From the NCBI GenBank assembly GCA_947623655.1, contig CANQHG010000004.1, positions 38,081-102,080 on the forward strand: DNA of 64,000 bases, written 5' to 3'. The DNA comes from an uncultured Clostridia bacterium. Lineage in GTDB: Bacteria > Bacillota > Clostridia > Christensenellales > Borkfalkiaceae. Under the pieces are notes generated by a model, which did no database searches, was not told where the DNA came from, and saw only the letters and a program-made list of their open reading frames with translations. Below, one piece after another: positions 49,785-59,547 of the stretch. Each line of letters opens with the position of its first letter. The stretch's first letter is position 1. Made by a program: the position numbers and the translations under genes.

Positions 49785-50843
49785 ATGTCAAATATAAATT
49801 TTTACAAGGGGAAGCGCGTTTTCGTCACTGGGCATACGGGTTTTAAGGGGGCATGGCTGTGCAAAATTCTGACGGACGCCGGCGCCGAGGTCACGGGCTA
49901 CGCTCTCGAGCCGCCCACAAAGCCAAATCTGTTTGCGCTTTCGGGGGTGGAAAAACGCATGCGTTCGGTCATCGGCGATGTGCGTGATTTCGCACATATG
50001 TATGAGATTTTTCAAGAGTGCAAGCCCGAGATCGTCTTTCATCTCGCCGCGCAGCCCATTGTCCGTGAGGGCTATCGCGATCCCCGCTATACCTATGAGA
50101 CAAACGTCATGGGGACGGTCAACCTGCTCGAGTGCGTCCGTCTTTCCAAAGGGGTAAAGAGCGTCCTCAACGTGACGACGGACAAGGTTTATTTCAATGA
50201 CGAAACTCCCGACCACGCGTTCCGTGAGGATGAACCGCTCGACGGGTACGATCCGTACAGTAACTCCAAGTCATGCAGTGAACTCGTGACGCACAGCTAT
50301 AAAAAATCCTTTTTCGGCAACGGCGTCGCTCTGTCTACGGCGCGTGCGGGAAACGTCATCGGCGGCGGAGATTTTGCGCCGGACCGCATTATTCCCGACT
50401 GCGTTCGTGCGGCGGAGAGAGGGGAGACGCTCATCGTGCGCAATCCCTATTCCACCCGCCCCTATCAGCATGTCCTCGAGCCGCTCGCGGTCTATCTCGA
50501 GATCGCCGAAAAGCAATATCGGGACGAAAAATTCGCAGGTTACTATAATGTCGGGCCTGACGTGTGCGACTGTGTGACGACGGGCGAACTCGCGACTCTC
50601 TTTTCCAAGGCGTGGGGCGGTGGCTTTGCGTGGGAGAACAGGGCGGACGGCGGGCCGCACGAGGCGGCTTTTCTCCAACTCGATAACACAAAGATCAAGG
50701 CGACGTTCGGTTGGTCGCCACGCTGGCATATTGGCGAGGCTGTCCGAAAAACTGTGGAATGGACAAAAGTCTATTTGAAAGATAAAGAAAGGATCCCCGC
50801 AGAGATGGAAGCGGAGATCGATGAATTTTTTATACGAAAATGA
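49785..50843 (+). CDS. rfbG: CDP-glucose 4,6-dehydratase
   Basis: FYKGKRVFVTGHTGFKGAWLCKILTDAGAEVTGYALEPPTKPNLF; HLAAQPIVREGYRDPRYTYETNVMGTVNLLE. Confidence 0.95.
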   Translation: MSNINFYKGKRVFVTGHTGFKGAWLCKILTDAGAEVTGYALEPPTKPNLFALSGVEKRMRSVIGDVRDFAHMYEIFQECKPEIVFHLAAQPIVREGYRDPRYTYETNVMGTVNLLECVRLSKGVKSVLNVTTDKVYFNDETPDHAFREDEPLDGYDPYSNSKSCSELVTHSYKKSFFGNGVALSTARAGNVIGGGDFAPDRIIPDCVRAAERGETLIVRNPYSTRPYQHVLEPLAVYLEIAEKQYRDEKFAGYYNVGPDVCDCVTTGELATLFSKAWGGGFAWENRADGGPHEAAFLQLDNTKIKATFGWSPRWHIGEAVRKTVEWTKVYLKDKERIPAEMEAEIDEFFIRK

Positions 50844-52471
50844 AGGCAAAAAGCGTCAGGCATCACGGGTTAAAGGCCAATTTCATATTTAATTTTATCA
50901 GCCAGATCCTCACGCTGATCGTGCCGCTCATCACGACGCCCTATGTTTGGAACGTTTTGGGGCGCGACGGGAACGGACAATACAGTTTTTCCCTTTCGAT
51001 CATCACTTATTTTATTCTCTTTGCGAACATGGGGTTCGATCTTTACGGCCAAAAGCAAATTGCCGCCTGCCGTGAAGACAGAGAAAAAAAGAGCGCTATC
51101 TTTTGGGAACTCTTTTTCCTGAAATTTATCTTCACGGCAATATCGATGGGCATTTTGCTCGGTATTCTGTTCGGGATCGGGTTCGGAGAAAAGTACGATA
51201 GCCTTATTCTCATTTTGTCGATCCAGATCGTAGCTGTGCCGTTCGATATCCAGTTTCTCTTCCGCGGGGACGAAGATTTCCTTTCGATCGCACTCAGGAC
51301 GATTGTCTTGCGGCTCCTCGGCATGGTGTGTATCTTTGTGTTCGTGAAGAACGAGACGCATGTGTGGCTCTATTCGCTCTGCCTTTCTCTTTCGACGATT
51401 GCATCAAACCTCATCATGTGGCCGTCGGCTTTCAGACAAATATCCTTTGTCTCGCCCAAAAAGCTTTCGCTCTTCAAACATATCGTTCCCTCTCTCCTCA
51501 TTTTTCTTCCGACGCTTGCTATCACCGTCTATTCGGTGTTTGATAAGACGATGATCGGCCTTTTGGCACAAAATCCCGATGCGGAGAACGGATATTACGA
51601 AAAAGCGTACCAAATCAACAGCATTGCGCTCTTGCTGGTTACGATCATCTCGTCTGTATTGGTTTCGCGGAATGCCTATGACTACAGCGAGGGAAACTAC
51701 GAGAGGGTTCAGGGGCATTTGTATTCTGCGTCGCGATATGTCTGGATGATGGGACTTCCGCTCATCGCCGGGTTTGCTGTTCTGTCGCACAATCTCTGTG
51801 CATGGTTTTTCCGCACCGAATATGACGGGATTCCTATTCTTTTGATGATCATGTCGGTGCGATTTGTCGTTTCCGGATTCGGAGAAGTACTCGGAAACCA
51901 ACTCTTCATCGCGATCGGGAAAAATCAATATCCGCTGATTGCGACTCTCTGCGCGGCGGTCATCAATGTAACGCTCAATTATTTTCTGATCCCTATTTAC
52001 GGGGCTGTGGGCGCGGCGATCGCAACTGCCGCGTGTGAGGTCGTCGATACCGTCATTTACTTTATTATTGCGACAAAAAAGAAATACATCTCTTTTTGGA
52101 AAGTGCTGGCATCTTCGTGGAAATATCTTATTTCTGCGGCTGTCATGTTTGTCCCGATCTTTTTCATGCAACGCGCGATGGGAGAAACAGTTTGGACGTT
52201 TCTTCTCATCACCTTGGTCGGGGTCGTCGTCTATGCGCTTATGTTGGCGCTTCTGCGCGACACGTTTTTCTTGAAATATGTCAAAATCGCCTTTCAGACC
52301 GTCAAAAAGATCTTCAGAGGGAAGAACAAGACGGAAGCCGCAGCGGTTTCGGAGGGAGACGGTGCGCAAACGGGGGTTACGGAAGAACAAACGCAGGAGA
52401 TCGCAGAGACGGAAAATCAAGCCGAAAGCGAGATCCGTCAGGCGGACGAATATACAGAAGAAAACAAATAA
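50840..52471 (+). CDS. Wzx-type flippase / polysaccharide biosynthesis protein
   Basis: Polytopic; NFIFNFISQILTLIVPLITTPYVWNVLGRDGNGQYSFSLSIITYFILFANMGFDLYGQK. ATG overlaps the rfbG stop. Confidence 0.9.
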   Translation: MKAKSVRHHGLKANFIFNFISQILTLIVPLITTPYVWNVLGRDGNGQYSFSLSIITYFILFANMGFDLYGQKQIAACREDREKKSAIFWELFFLKFIFTAISMGILLGILFGIGFGEKYDSLILILSIQIVAVPFDIQFLFRGDEDFLSIALRTIVLRLLGMVCIFVFVKNETHVWLYSLCLSLSTIASNLIMWPSAFRQISFVSPKKLSLFKHIVPSLLIFLPTLAITVYSVFDKTMIGLLAQNPDAENGYYEKAYQINSIALLLVTIISSVLVSRNAYDYSEGNYERVQGHLYSASRYVWMMGLPLIAGFAVLSHNLCAWFFRTEYDGIPILLMIMSVRFVVSGFGEVLGNQLFIAIGKNQYPLIATLCAAVINVTLNYFLIPIYGAVGAAIATAACEVVDTVIYFIIATKKKYISFWKVLASSWKYLISAAVMFVPIFFMQRAMGETVWTFLLITLVGVVVYALMLALLRDTFFLKYVKIAFQTVKKIFRGKNKTEAAAVSEGDGAQTGVTEEQTQEIAETENQAESEIRQADEYTEENK

Positions 52472-52483
52472 ACGGAGGATCAT

Positions 52484-53830
52484 ATGTTTGAAAACATGAC
52501 CGAACAGGAAGCACGCGAAAAAATCAAGGAAATGGTCGCGGCATATTATCGCGCATATAAGCAGAAAAAGCCGTTTGAAGAGGGCGACCGTATCACTTAT
52601 GCGGCGCGTGTATTCGACGAAAAGGAAATGTGTGCGCTCACAGACGCGACGCTTGACTTTTGGCTCACGACGGGTAGATTTTGCGAGCAATTCGAAAAGG
52701 AGTTTGCAAAGTGGATCGGCGTTAAATTTGCGCATCTCGTGAACAGCGGTTCCTCTGCAAATCTGATCGCATTTTCAGCCTTGACGGCGCCCGAGCTCGG
52801 GGAACGCAGGATAAAACGCGGCGACGAAGTGATCACAGTCGCGTGCGGGTTCCCGACGACTGTTGCGCCCATCCTGCAATACGGAGCGGTGCCCGTCTTT
52901 GTGGATGTCACCGTCCCCGCATACAATATCGACGTCGCCAAACTTGAGGGGGCGCTGTCGGAACGCACCAAAGCCGTCATGATCGCCCACACCTTGGGAA
53001 ATCCTTTCGACCTCGGAGCCGTAAAAGCGTTCTGCGAAAAACATCATCTTTGGCTCGTTGAAGACAACTGCGACGCGCTTGGCAGCGAATACACGATCGA
53101 CGGCGTAACAAAATTCACGGGCACTTGGGGAGATATCGGTACGAGCAGTTTCTATCCGCCTCATCACATGACGATGGGCGAGGGAGGATGCGTCTATACC
53201 AACGATCCGCTCTTGAACCGCCTGATCCTCTCCTACCGTGATTGGGGGCGCGATTGTATTTGTCCCTCGGGGAAGGACAACTTCTGCGGGCACCGCTTCG
53301 ACGGCCAATTCGGAGAACTTCCCAAGGGGTACGACCATAAATATGTCTATAGTCATCTCGGATATAATCTGAAAGTCACGGACATGCAGGCCGCGATCGG
53401 CTGTGAACAGCTCAAAAAATTCCCCTCGTTCATCGAGAGAAGACGGCATAATTGGCAGAGGCTCCGCGCCGCGCTCGCGCCCGCGGAGGATAAGCTCATT
53501 CTCCCGGAACCCGAGGCGAACAGCAAGCCGTCTTGGTTCGGTTTCCTGATCTCCGTGAAAGAGGGCAGCGGCCTCGACCGCAACGGGATGACGCGCTATC
53601 TCGAACAGTGCAACATTCAGACGCGACTTCTCTTCAGCGGAAATCTCACGCGGCATCCCTGCTTTGACGATATCCGCGGCACGGACGCTTACCGCATTGC
53701 GGGCGAGCTCACGGTGACCGATTTCATCATGAACAACACGTTCTGGGTCGGCGTCTATCCCGGCATGACGGACGAGATGATCGATTATATGGCGAAGAAA
53801 ATTCTGGAGGCGGCGGCACAACGGGCATAA
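52484..53830 (+). CDS. rfbH: RfbH/DdhC-type CDP-4-keto-6-deoxyglucose-3-dehydrase (PLP/[2Fe-2S])
   Basis: FWLTTGRFCEQFEKEFAKWIGVKFAHLVNSGSSANLIAFSAL; His in place of PLP Lys (SSFYPPHHMTMGEGG); C-X-C-X7-C (CICPSGKDNFC). Confidence 0.93.
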   Translation: MFENMTEQEAREKIKEMVAAYYRAYKQKKPFEEGDRITYAARVFDEKEMCALTDATLDFWLTTGRFCEQFEKEFAKWIGVKFAHLVNSGSSANLIAFSALTAPELGERRIKRGDEVITVACGFPTTVAPILQYGAVPVFVDVTVPAYNIDVAKLEGALSERTKAVMIAHTLGNPFDLGAVKAFCEKHHLWLVEDNCDALGSEYTIDGVTKFTGTWGDIGTSSFYPPHHMTMGEGGCVYTNDPLLNRLILSYRDWGRDCICPSGKDNFCGHRFDGQFGELPKGYDHKYVYSHLGYNLKVTDMQAAIGCEQLKKFPSFIERRRHNWQRLRAALAPAEDKLILPEPEANSKPSWFGFLISVKEGSGLDRNGMTRYLEQCNIQTRLLFSGNLTRHPCFDDIRGTDAYRIAGELTVTDFIMNNTFWVGVYPGMTDEMIDYMAKKILEAAAQRA

Positions 53831-53880
53831 AGTGCTCCGTTCGTTTGATCTGATAGAAGAGATAACAGCAAGGAGAACAG

Positions 53881-54690
53881 ATGGAAAGTAAAGCGCTTGC
53901 AAAGGCCGTCAGGATCGATGTGGTTGAGATGATTCATCGGTCTCATGCGTCTCATATCGGATCGGCACTGTCGATCGTCGATATTCTGAGCGTCTTATAC
54001 ACGGATATCATGAAATATGATACCGCCGATCCCGCGTGGGAAGGGCGGGACAGACTTGTTTTGAGCAAGGGGCATGCGGGTTCCGCGCTCTATGCCGTTC
54101 TGGCCGAAGTCGGATTTTTCCCGAAATCGTGGCTTGAAAACTATGATTTGAACGGGAGCCCGCTTTCGGGTCACGTCTCCCACAAGGGCGTTCCCGGTGT
54201 GGAATTTTCCACGGGCTCCTTGGGGCACGGGGCATGCGTCGCATGCGGCATGGCGCTTGCGTCGAAGTTGAACGGAAAGACGAACAGAACTTTTGCGATC
54301 GTCGGCGACGGTGAATGTGATGAGGGCTCGATTTGGGAAATGGCCATGTTTGCCAATCATTTCCGCCTTTCGGATTTCACATTGATCGTCGACTGCAACG
54401 GGTTGCAAAGTTTCGGCCCCTGCGAAGAGACGATCGAACTCCTGGATCTCGGCCGTAAATTCCGCGACTTCGGCTGGAATGTCATGGAGGTCGAAGGGCA
54501 CGACCACGATGCATTGCGCAAAGCCTTTTCCGCACGTCCGTCAAACGGAAGACCGACCTGCGTGATCGCAAAAACCGTCAAGGGCAAGGGCGTTTCTTTT
54601 ATGGAAAACAACGTTTTATGGCATTACAGAGATCCGCAGGGTGAGGAGTACGAGAGGGCTCTCTCTGAATTACAAGGAGCGGAACAATGA
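53881..54690 (+). CDS. Transketolase N-terminal subunit (ThDP-binding)
   Basis: SHIGSALSIVDILSVLYTDIMKYD; SKGHAGSALYAVLA; GDGECDEGSIWEMAMFANHFRLSDFTLIVDCNG. Confidence 0.93.
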   Translation: MESKALAKAVRIDVVEMIHRSHASHIGSALSIVDILSVLYTDIMKYDTADPAWEGRDRLVLSKGHAGSALYAVLAEVGFFPKSWLENYDLNGSPLSGHVSHKGVPGVEFSTGSLGHGACVACGMALASKLNGKTNRTFAIVGDGECDEGSIWEMAMFANHFRLSDFTLIVDCNGLQSFGPCEETIELLDLGRKFRDFGWNVMEVEGHDHDALRKAFSARPSNGRPTCVIAKTVKGKGVSFMENNVLWHYRDPQGEEYERALSELQGAEQ

Positions 54691-55610
54691 GAAATACGTT
54701 GGTAAAAACGTTGACCGAGGAAGCGCTCAAGGACAATACTATCATGCTCCTGACGGGCGACCTCGGGTTCAATGTCCTCAATAAGTTTTATGACGTATTG
54801 CCGCAACAATATGTCAATGCGGGAATCAGCGAGCAGAACATGACTTCCGTTGCGGCAGGGCTCGCCCTCTCGGGGAAGAAAGTCTTTACCTATTCGATTG
54901 GGAATTTTTCGACGTTGAGATGTTTTGAGCAGATCCGAAACGACATCTGCTATCACAATGCGAACGTCAAAGTCGTATCCCTCGCCGCCGGATTTGCCTA
55001 TGGTCCGCTCGGCATGAGCCATCATGCGACGGAGGACATCGCCTGCATGCGGTCGCTCCCTAACATGCGCGTTTTTTCGCCCGCCGATCCCTTAGAGACG
55101 ATCGCCGTGACTAAGGCCGCGATCACCTCGGACGGACCCTGTTACATCCGTCTCGGAAAGGGCGGGGAACCGAATTTGAGAGAAGCTTTCGACATTGAAA
55201 ATTTTGAAGTCGGAAAGGCGTATCAACTGCGTGACGGAAAAGCAAATGTATGTATTTTTTCCACAGGGTCCGTGACGAAAGAGGCAATTCTGGCGGCGGA
55301 ACAACTGAAAGACAGAGGCAGTATTCCCGTCTACACATTTCCGACGGTAAAGCCCATCGACGAAGAGTTTATCCGTGCTTGCGCGGAACGTTACGATGCG
55401 ATTTTGACCTTGGAGGAGCACAATATTGTCGGCGGCCTCGGCGGAGCCGTTGCGGAGGTGCTGGCCGAAAACCCGAGCAGGGCACGTTTGATCCGCTTGG
55501 GACTTCGGGACGTGTTCTCAAGCGTAGTCGGGGACGTTGCATATCTGAGGCATTACTATAAAATCGATGCGGAAGCGGTCGTAACCGCATTGGAGAAGGT
55601 GTTGAAATGA
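54687..55610 (+). CDS. Transketolase C-terminal subunit
   Basis: TGDLGFNVLNKF; NAGISEQNMTSVAAGLALSGKKVFTYSI; ATEDIACMRSLPNMRVFSPADPLE; LEEHNIVGGLGGAVAEVL. Confidence 0.93.
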   Translation: MRNTLVKTLTEEALKDNTIMLLTGDLGFNVLNKFYDVLPQQYVNAGISEQNMTSVAAGLALSGKKVFTYSIGNFSTLRCFEQIRNDICYHNANVKVVSLAAGFAYGPLGMSHHATEDIACMRSLPNMRVFSPADPLETIAVTKAAITSDGPCYIRLGKGGEPNLREAFDIENFEVGKAYQLRDGKANVCIFSTGSVTKEAILAAEQLKDRGSIPVYTFPTVKPIDEEFIRACAERYDAILTLEEHNIVGGLGGAVAEVLAENPSRARLIRLGLRDVFSSVVGDVAYLRHYYKIDAEAVVTALEKVLK

Positions 55611-56530
55611 AACAGGCAATCGTTACGGGCGCAACGGGCTCGATCGGAACCGAACTTGTCCATAATTTATTGAGGAAAGGCGTTCGGGTATGCGCGATTC
55701 TCCGCGAAGGCTCGGCGCATAATTCCCGTTTGCCCGAGCATCCGCTCCTGAAAAAGATATATTGTCCTCTGCAGGATCTATCCGCACTTCAAAATGCAGA
55801 CGGAGAAAGCTACGACGTCTTTTATCATCTGGCATGGGACGGGATAAGCGGGCCCACGCGGCAGGAACTCCAAAGACAGACGGAAAATATCCGCTACGCG
55901 CTCGATGCCGTGGAACTTGCAAAGCGGTTCGGGTGCCATACCTTTATCGGCGCGGGGTCGCAGGCCGAATATGGAAGGGTAGAGGGCGAACTCAGGCCCG
56001 ACACGCCCGCCTTTCCCGAAAACGGTTACGGTATTGCCAAGCTCTGCGCGGGTCAGATGTGCCGCGAGCGTGCCCGCCAGCTCGGGATGAAATTTATGTG
56101 GGTGCGCATTGTGAGCGTCTACGGACCGTATGACGGACCGCAGAGCATGATCTCCTCCACGATCAAAAAACTCCTCGCGGGGGAGCGGGCTCCCTTCACC
56201 AAGGGCGAGCAGCTGTGGGACTATCTCTACAGCGCAGACGCCGCCGAGGCGTTCTATCAGATCGGCGAAAGAGGCAAAGACGGAAAAATTTATGTGCTCG
56301 GAAGCGGCACGGCGCGGCCGCTCGCGGAATACATTCGCCTCATCGGCAGGACGTGCGGTGCGGAGGACAAGATCGATCTCGGCGCTGTCCCGTATGCCGA
56401 GCGGCAGGTGATGTGCCTGAAAGCGGACATTTCAGATTTACAAAAAGACACGGGTTGGACGCCCGAGACGAAGTTTGAGGACGGTATGAAATTGATTGTT
56501 AAAAAATATCAACAATTTGGAGATAAATAA
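55607..56530 (+). CDS. NAD-dependent epimerase/dehydratase (extended SDR), candidate deoxysugar reductase
   Basis: MKQAIVTGATGSIGTELVHNLLRKGVRV; YGIAKLCAGQM catalytic YxxxK. Confidence 0.85.
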   Translation: MKQAIVTGATGSIGTELVHNLLRKGVRVCAILREGSAHNSRLPEHPLLKKIYCPLQDLSALQNADGESYDVFYHLAWDGISGPTRQELQRQTENIRYALDAVELAKRFGCHTFIGAGSQAEYGRVEGELRPDTPAFPENGYGIAKLCAGQMCRERARQLGMKFMWVRIVSVYGPYDGPQSMISSTIKKLLAGERAPFTKGEQLWDYLYSADAAEAFYQIGERGKDGKIYVLGSGTARPLAEYIRLIGRTCGAEDKIDLGAVPYAERQVMCLKADISDLQKDTGWTPETKFEDGMKLIVKKYQQFGDK

Positions 56531-56533
56531 ATT

Positions 56534-57631
56534 ATGTATGACTATCTGATCGTCGGAAGCGGGCTCTTTGGCGCGGTGTGTGCGAGAGAGCTCACAAACC
56601 GAGGGAAAAAATGCCTCGTCATCGAAAAACGCTCGCATATCGGCGGAAATATCTACACGGAAAATATTGAAGGCATCAACGTGCACCGCTACGGCGCTCA
56701 TATCTTCCATACGTCCGATAAGACCGTGTGGGAATATGTCAACAAGTTCGCGGAGTTCAACAACTACGTCAACTGTCCCGTTGCAAGGTATCATGACGAA
56801 TGCTACAACCTGCCTTTCAACATGAACACTTTCACCAAGCTCTGGCCCGACGTCTTCACGCCCGCCGAGGCGGAGGCGAGGATCGCCAAAGAGCGCGGCG
56901 AGGCGTATGTGGAAGCGCCTCAAAACCTCGAGGAACAGGCGATCAATCTCGTCGGCAAGACCATCTACGAAAAACTCGTCAAGGGCTACACCGAAAAGCA
57001 GTGGGGGAAGAAATGCACCGAGCTCCCCGCCTTCATTATCCGCCGCCTGCCCGTGCGTTTTACCTTTGATAACAACTATTTCAACGACCGCTATCAGGGT
57101 ATCCCCATCGGCGGCTACACGCAGATGATCGAGCGCATGCTTGAAGGCGTCGAAGTGCGGCTCAACTGCGACTTTTTCGCACATAAGTGCGAGTTTTTGC
57201 AGGAAACGCAACATGTTATCTACACGGGCGCGATCGACAGATATTTCGATTATTGCTACGGCCCGCTCGAATACCGCTCGGTGCGGTTTGAGACGGAAGT
57301 TATCGATATGCCCAACTTTCAGGGGAATGCCGTCGTCAACTATACGGCGGCGGAAGTGCCTTTCACGCGCATCATCGAACACAAGCATTTCGAATTCGGC
57401 ACCCAACCGAAGACGGTCATTTCGCGCGAGTATTCTTCCGCCTGGAAGCCGGGGGACGAACCTTATTATCCCGTCAATGACGAAAAAAACGGCAACTTAT
57501 ATGCGAAATACAGGGCTCTGGCGGAGGAAGAGAAGAATGTCGTATTCGGCGGCCGTCTCGGCCAATACAAATATTACGACATGGACGACGTGATCATGAG
57601 CGCCTTTGAAATGCTGAAAACACTTAAATAA
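56534..57631 (+). CDS. glf: UDP-galactopyranose mutase
   Basis: YDYLIVGSGLFGAVCARELTNRGKKCLVIEKRSHIGGNIYTENIEGINVHRYGAHIFHTSDKTVWEYVNKF. Confidence 0.97.
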   Translation: MYDYLIVGSGLFGAVCARELTNRGKKCLVIEKRSHIGGNIYTENIEGINVHRYGAHIFHTSDKTVWEYVNKFAEFNNYVNCPVARYHDECYNLPFNMNTFTKLWPDVFTPAEAEARIAKERGEAYVEAPQNLEEQAINLVGKTIYEKLVKGYTEKQWGKKCTELPAFIIRRLPVRFTFDNNYFNDRYQGIPIGGYTQMIERMLEGVEVRLNCDFFAHKCEFLQETQHVIYTGAIDRYFDYCYGPLEYRSVRFETEVIDMPNFQGNAVVNYTAAEVPFTRIIEHKHFEFGTQPKTVISREYSSAWKPGDEPYYPVNDEKNGNLYAKYRALAEEEKNVVFGGRLGQYKYYDMDDVIMSAFEMLKTLK

Positions 57632-57632
57632 T

Positions 57633-57660
57633 AAAAAAAGAGCCGTCAGGCTCTTTTTTT
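57633..57660. terminator. Terminator between glf (+) and the flippase (-)
   Basis: aaaaaaagagccgtcaggctcttttttt. Confidence 0.9.
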
Positions 57661-59167
57661 ACAGGGCGGGCGCTTTCTTTTTCGGCAAGAATTTTAAAAA
57701 GAACGCACGGAAATCGAAGAGTTTCAAAAGGCTCAGCAGCACGGCTTCCGTGCCCGCGATACAGAGAACGGTAAGGACAAGCGCGGGAAGATAGCTCATA
57801 TAGCGCATAAACAGCATGCGGGCCAGAACGCCGAGCACGCAGACGGGAAGAAACGCGAGGGCGAGTTTCAGGACGTATTTGCCCGAACGCAGTTTTCCCG
57901 TCTTTTTTCTCAATAGGCCGAGCGAACATGCCGCGCAGAGCAGGTAGTCGCACGTCATACCGACGAGCAGCGCTCCGCTTCCGAGGTATTTCGGCAACAG
58001 CCACACGCACAGCAACATGGCGCAGGAGCCGAGCGTGAAGATGCCGAGCGTCTGTTTTTCGCAGCCGAGAGAGTTCAGCAGGCTCGTCGAGATCATCGTC
58101 ACGCTCATGGGAATGAGAATAAGGGCGCTCTTTTCGATCATCTTTCCGCTTGCGGCGTTGGAATAGAGCAGAACGCCCACGCCCTCGCCGCACGCCATAA
58201 AGAAAGGAATGAGCAGCACGGCAATGAGAAGAGTCGCGTTGAGCGCCTTTTCCACGAGCACCGCCACTTTTTCCCGTTCTCCCTTATAGAAACACTCCGA
58301 GAGCTCGGGAACGAGTACGAGCGCGATGGAGCCGATGAGCGAGGAGGGGATCATGAGGACGGGCATCACCATGCCGTAAACGACGCCGTATTCGCTCATG
58401 GCGCGGGAAGAGGAGTATCCGGCCGCCATCAGACGCATGGGGAAGAGCACGGAAATGAGCGAACTCATGAGCGAGGAGCTCGTACGCATCGCCGTGACGG
58501 GGAGAGAGGCCTTTAAAAGAGGCAAAAGCTCTCCCTTGGGCGAGGCAAGGCGTCCGCCTCTCGCGAAGAAGTACACGGAGGCAATGGAAAAGGAGAAGAG
58601 GTAGCTTACGAGGACTGCAATGCCTGCCTTGTTGACGTCCGCCGCACCCGTGCGGAAGACGACGAGGAGCAAAATGCCCACAAAGATCATGACGATCTCC
58701 TCGATGAGCTCGATGAGGGAGTAGGCGAAAAATCGTTTGTTCCCCCAAAAACTGCCCCTTATGATTGCGTAAACGGACGTAAAGGAGAGCCCGAAGAGAA
58801 AGATGTAGAAGAGATCCGCACATCTCGGGTCAGAGAAGACGGCCGTAAAGGGCTTCCGCAAGAGAAAGAGGAGCACGGTAACGGGAACGCTGAAAGAGAG
58901 AGTGAGGAGAATGGCGGCGGTCGTTGCGGCATGTTCGCCCCTTTTGTATTTTTCGGCGCGATGCTTGGAGATCACGCGGGAGAGCGTGATGGGAAGCCCC
59001 GAAGAGCAGATCGTCAAAAAGACGGCGAACACCGTGAGCGATACCTGATAGATCCCGAGCCCCTCGCTGCCGAGCGTGCGGGAGAGTATGATGCGGTATA
59101 AAAACCCGAGTCCGTGCTCGAGTGCGGAGAAGATCGTCACGATCGCTGCCGTGCGGTACAAGTTCAT
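57659..59167 (-). CDS. SpoVB/MurJ-like oligosaccharide flippase superfamily protein
   Basis: MNLYRTAAIVTIFSALEHGLGFLYRIILSRTLGSEGLGIYQVSLTVFAVFLTICSSGLPITLSRVISKH; start codon at 59167. Confidence 0.85.
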   Translation of the reverse strand: MNLYRTAAIVTIFSALEHGLGFLYRIILSRTLGSEGLGIYQVSLTVFAVFLTICSSGLPITLSRVISKHRAEKYKRGEHAATTAAILLTLSFSVPVTVLLFLLRKPFTAVFSDPRCADLFYIFLFGLSFTSVYAIIRGSFWGNKRFFAYSLIELIEEIVMIFVGILLLVVFRTGAADVNKAGIAVLVSYLFSFSIASVYFFARGGRLASPKGELLPLLKASLPVTAMRTSSSLMSSLISVLFPMRLMAAGYSSSRAMSEYGVVYGMVMPVLMIPSSLIGSIALVLVPELSECFYKGEREKVAVLVEKALNATLLIAVLLIPFFMACGEGVGVLLYSNAASGKMIEKSALILIPMSVTMISTSLLNSLGCEKQTLGIFTLGSCAMLLCVWLLPKYLGSGALLVGMTCDYLLCAACSLGLLRKKTGKLRSGKYVLKLALAFLPVCVLGVLARMLFMRYMSYLPALVLTVLCIAGTEAVLLSLLKLFDFRAFFLKFLPKKKAPAL

Positions 59168-59221
59168 ACCGTATTTTATTATTTCTGTCACATAAATATG
59201 AAAAAAAGCATACAATAGCGC

Positions 59222-59506
59222 ATGGAACTCAAAATTATCGTCCCGACTTATTACCGCGTCAAGAGCGGACAAACGCTCACTGCCGTCTCCATTGCCTTCC
59301 GTGTTCCGCTTCCTCTTCTCGCACGGGAAAACGGACTTTCTGACGAACCTTTCGCGGGTCAGATTTTGAAGATACCGCAGAGCTTCGGCAATGCGTACAC
59401 GGTGAAAGGGGGAGAGAGCAAAACGCTGCTTTGCGGCTCGCCCGAACAGTTTTACGCCCGAAACGGAACTTCGGCGCTGTACCCCGCGCAGACCGTATTT
59501 GTCTGA
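59222..59506 (+). CDS. Small LysM-domain protein without signal peptide
   Basis: YYRVKSGQTLTAVSIAFRVPLPLLARENGLSDEPFAGQILKIP. Confidence 0.8.
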   Translation: MELKIIVPTYYRVKSGQTLTAVSIAFRVPLPLLARENGLSDEPFAGQILKIPQSFGNAYTVKGGESKTLLCGSPEQFYARNGTSALYPAQTVFV

Positions 59507-59547
59507 TGAAAAAAGCGGGAAGTTTCGCCCCGTGCACGCAAGTGTAA

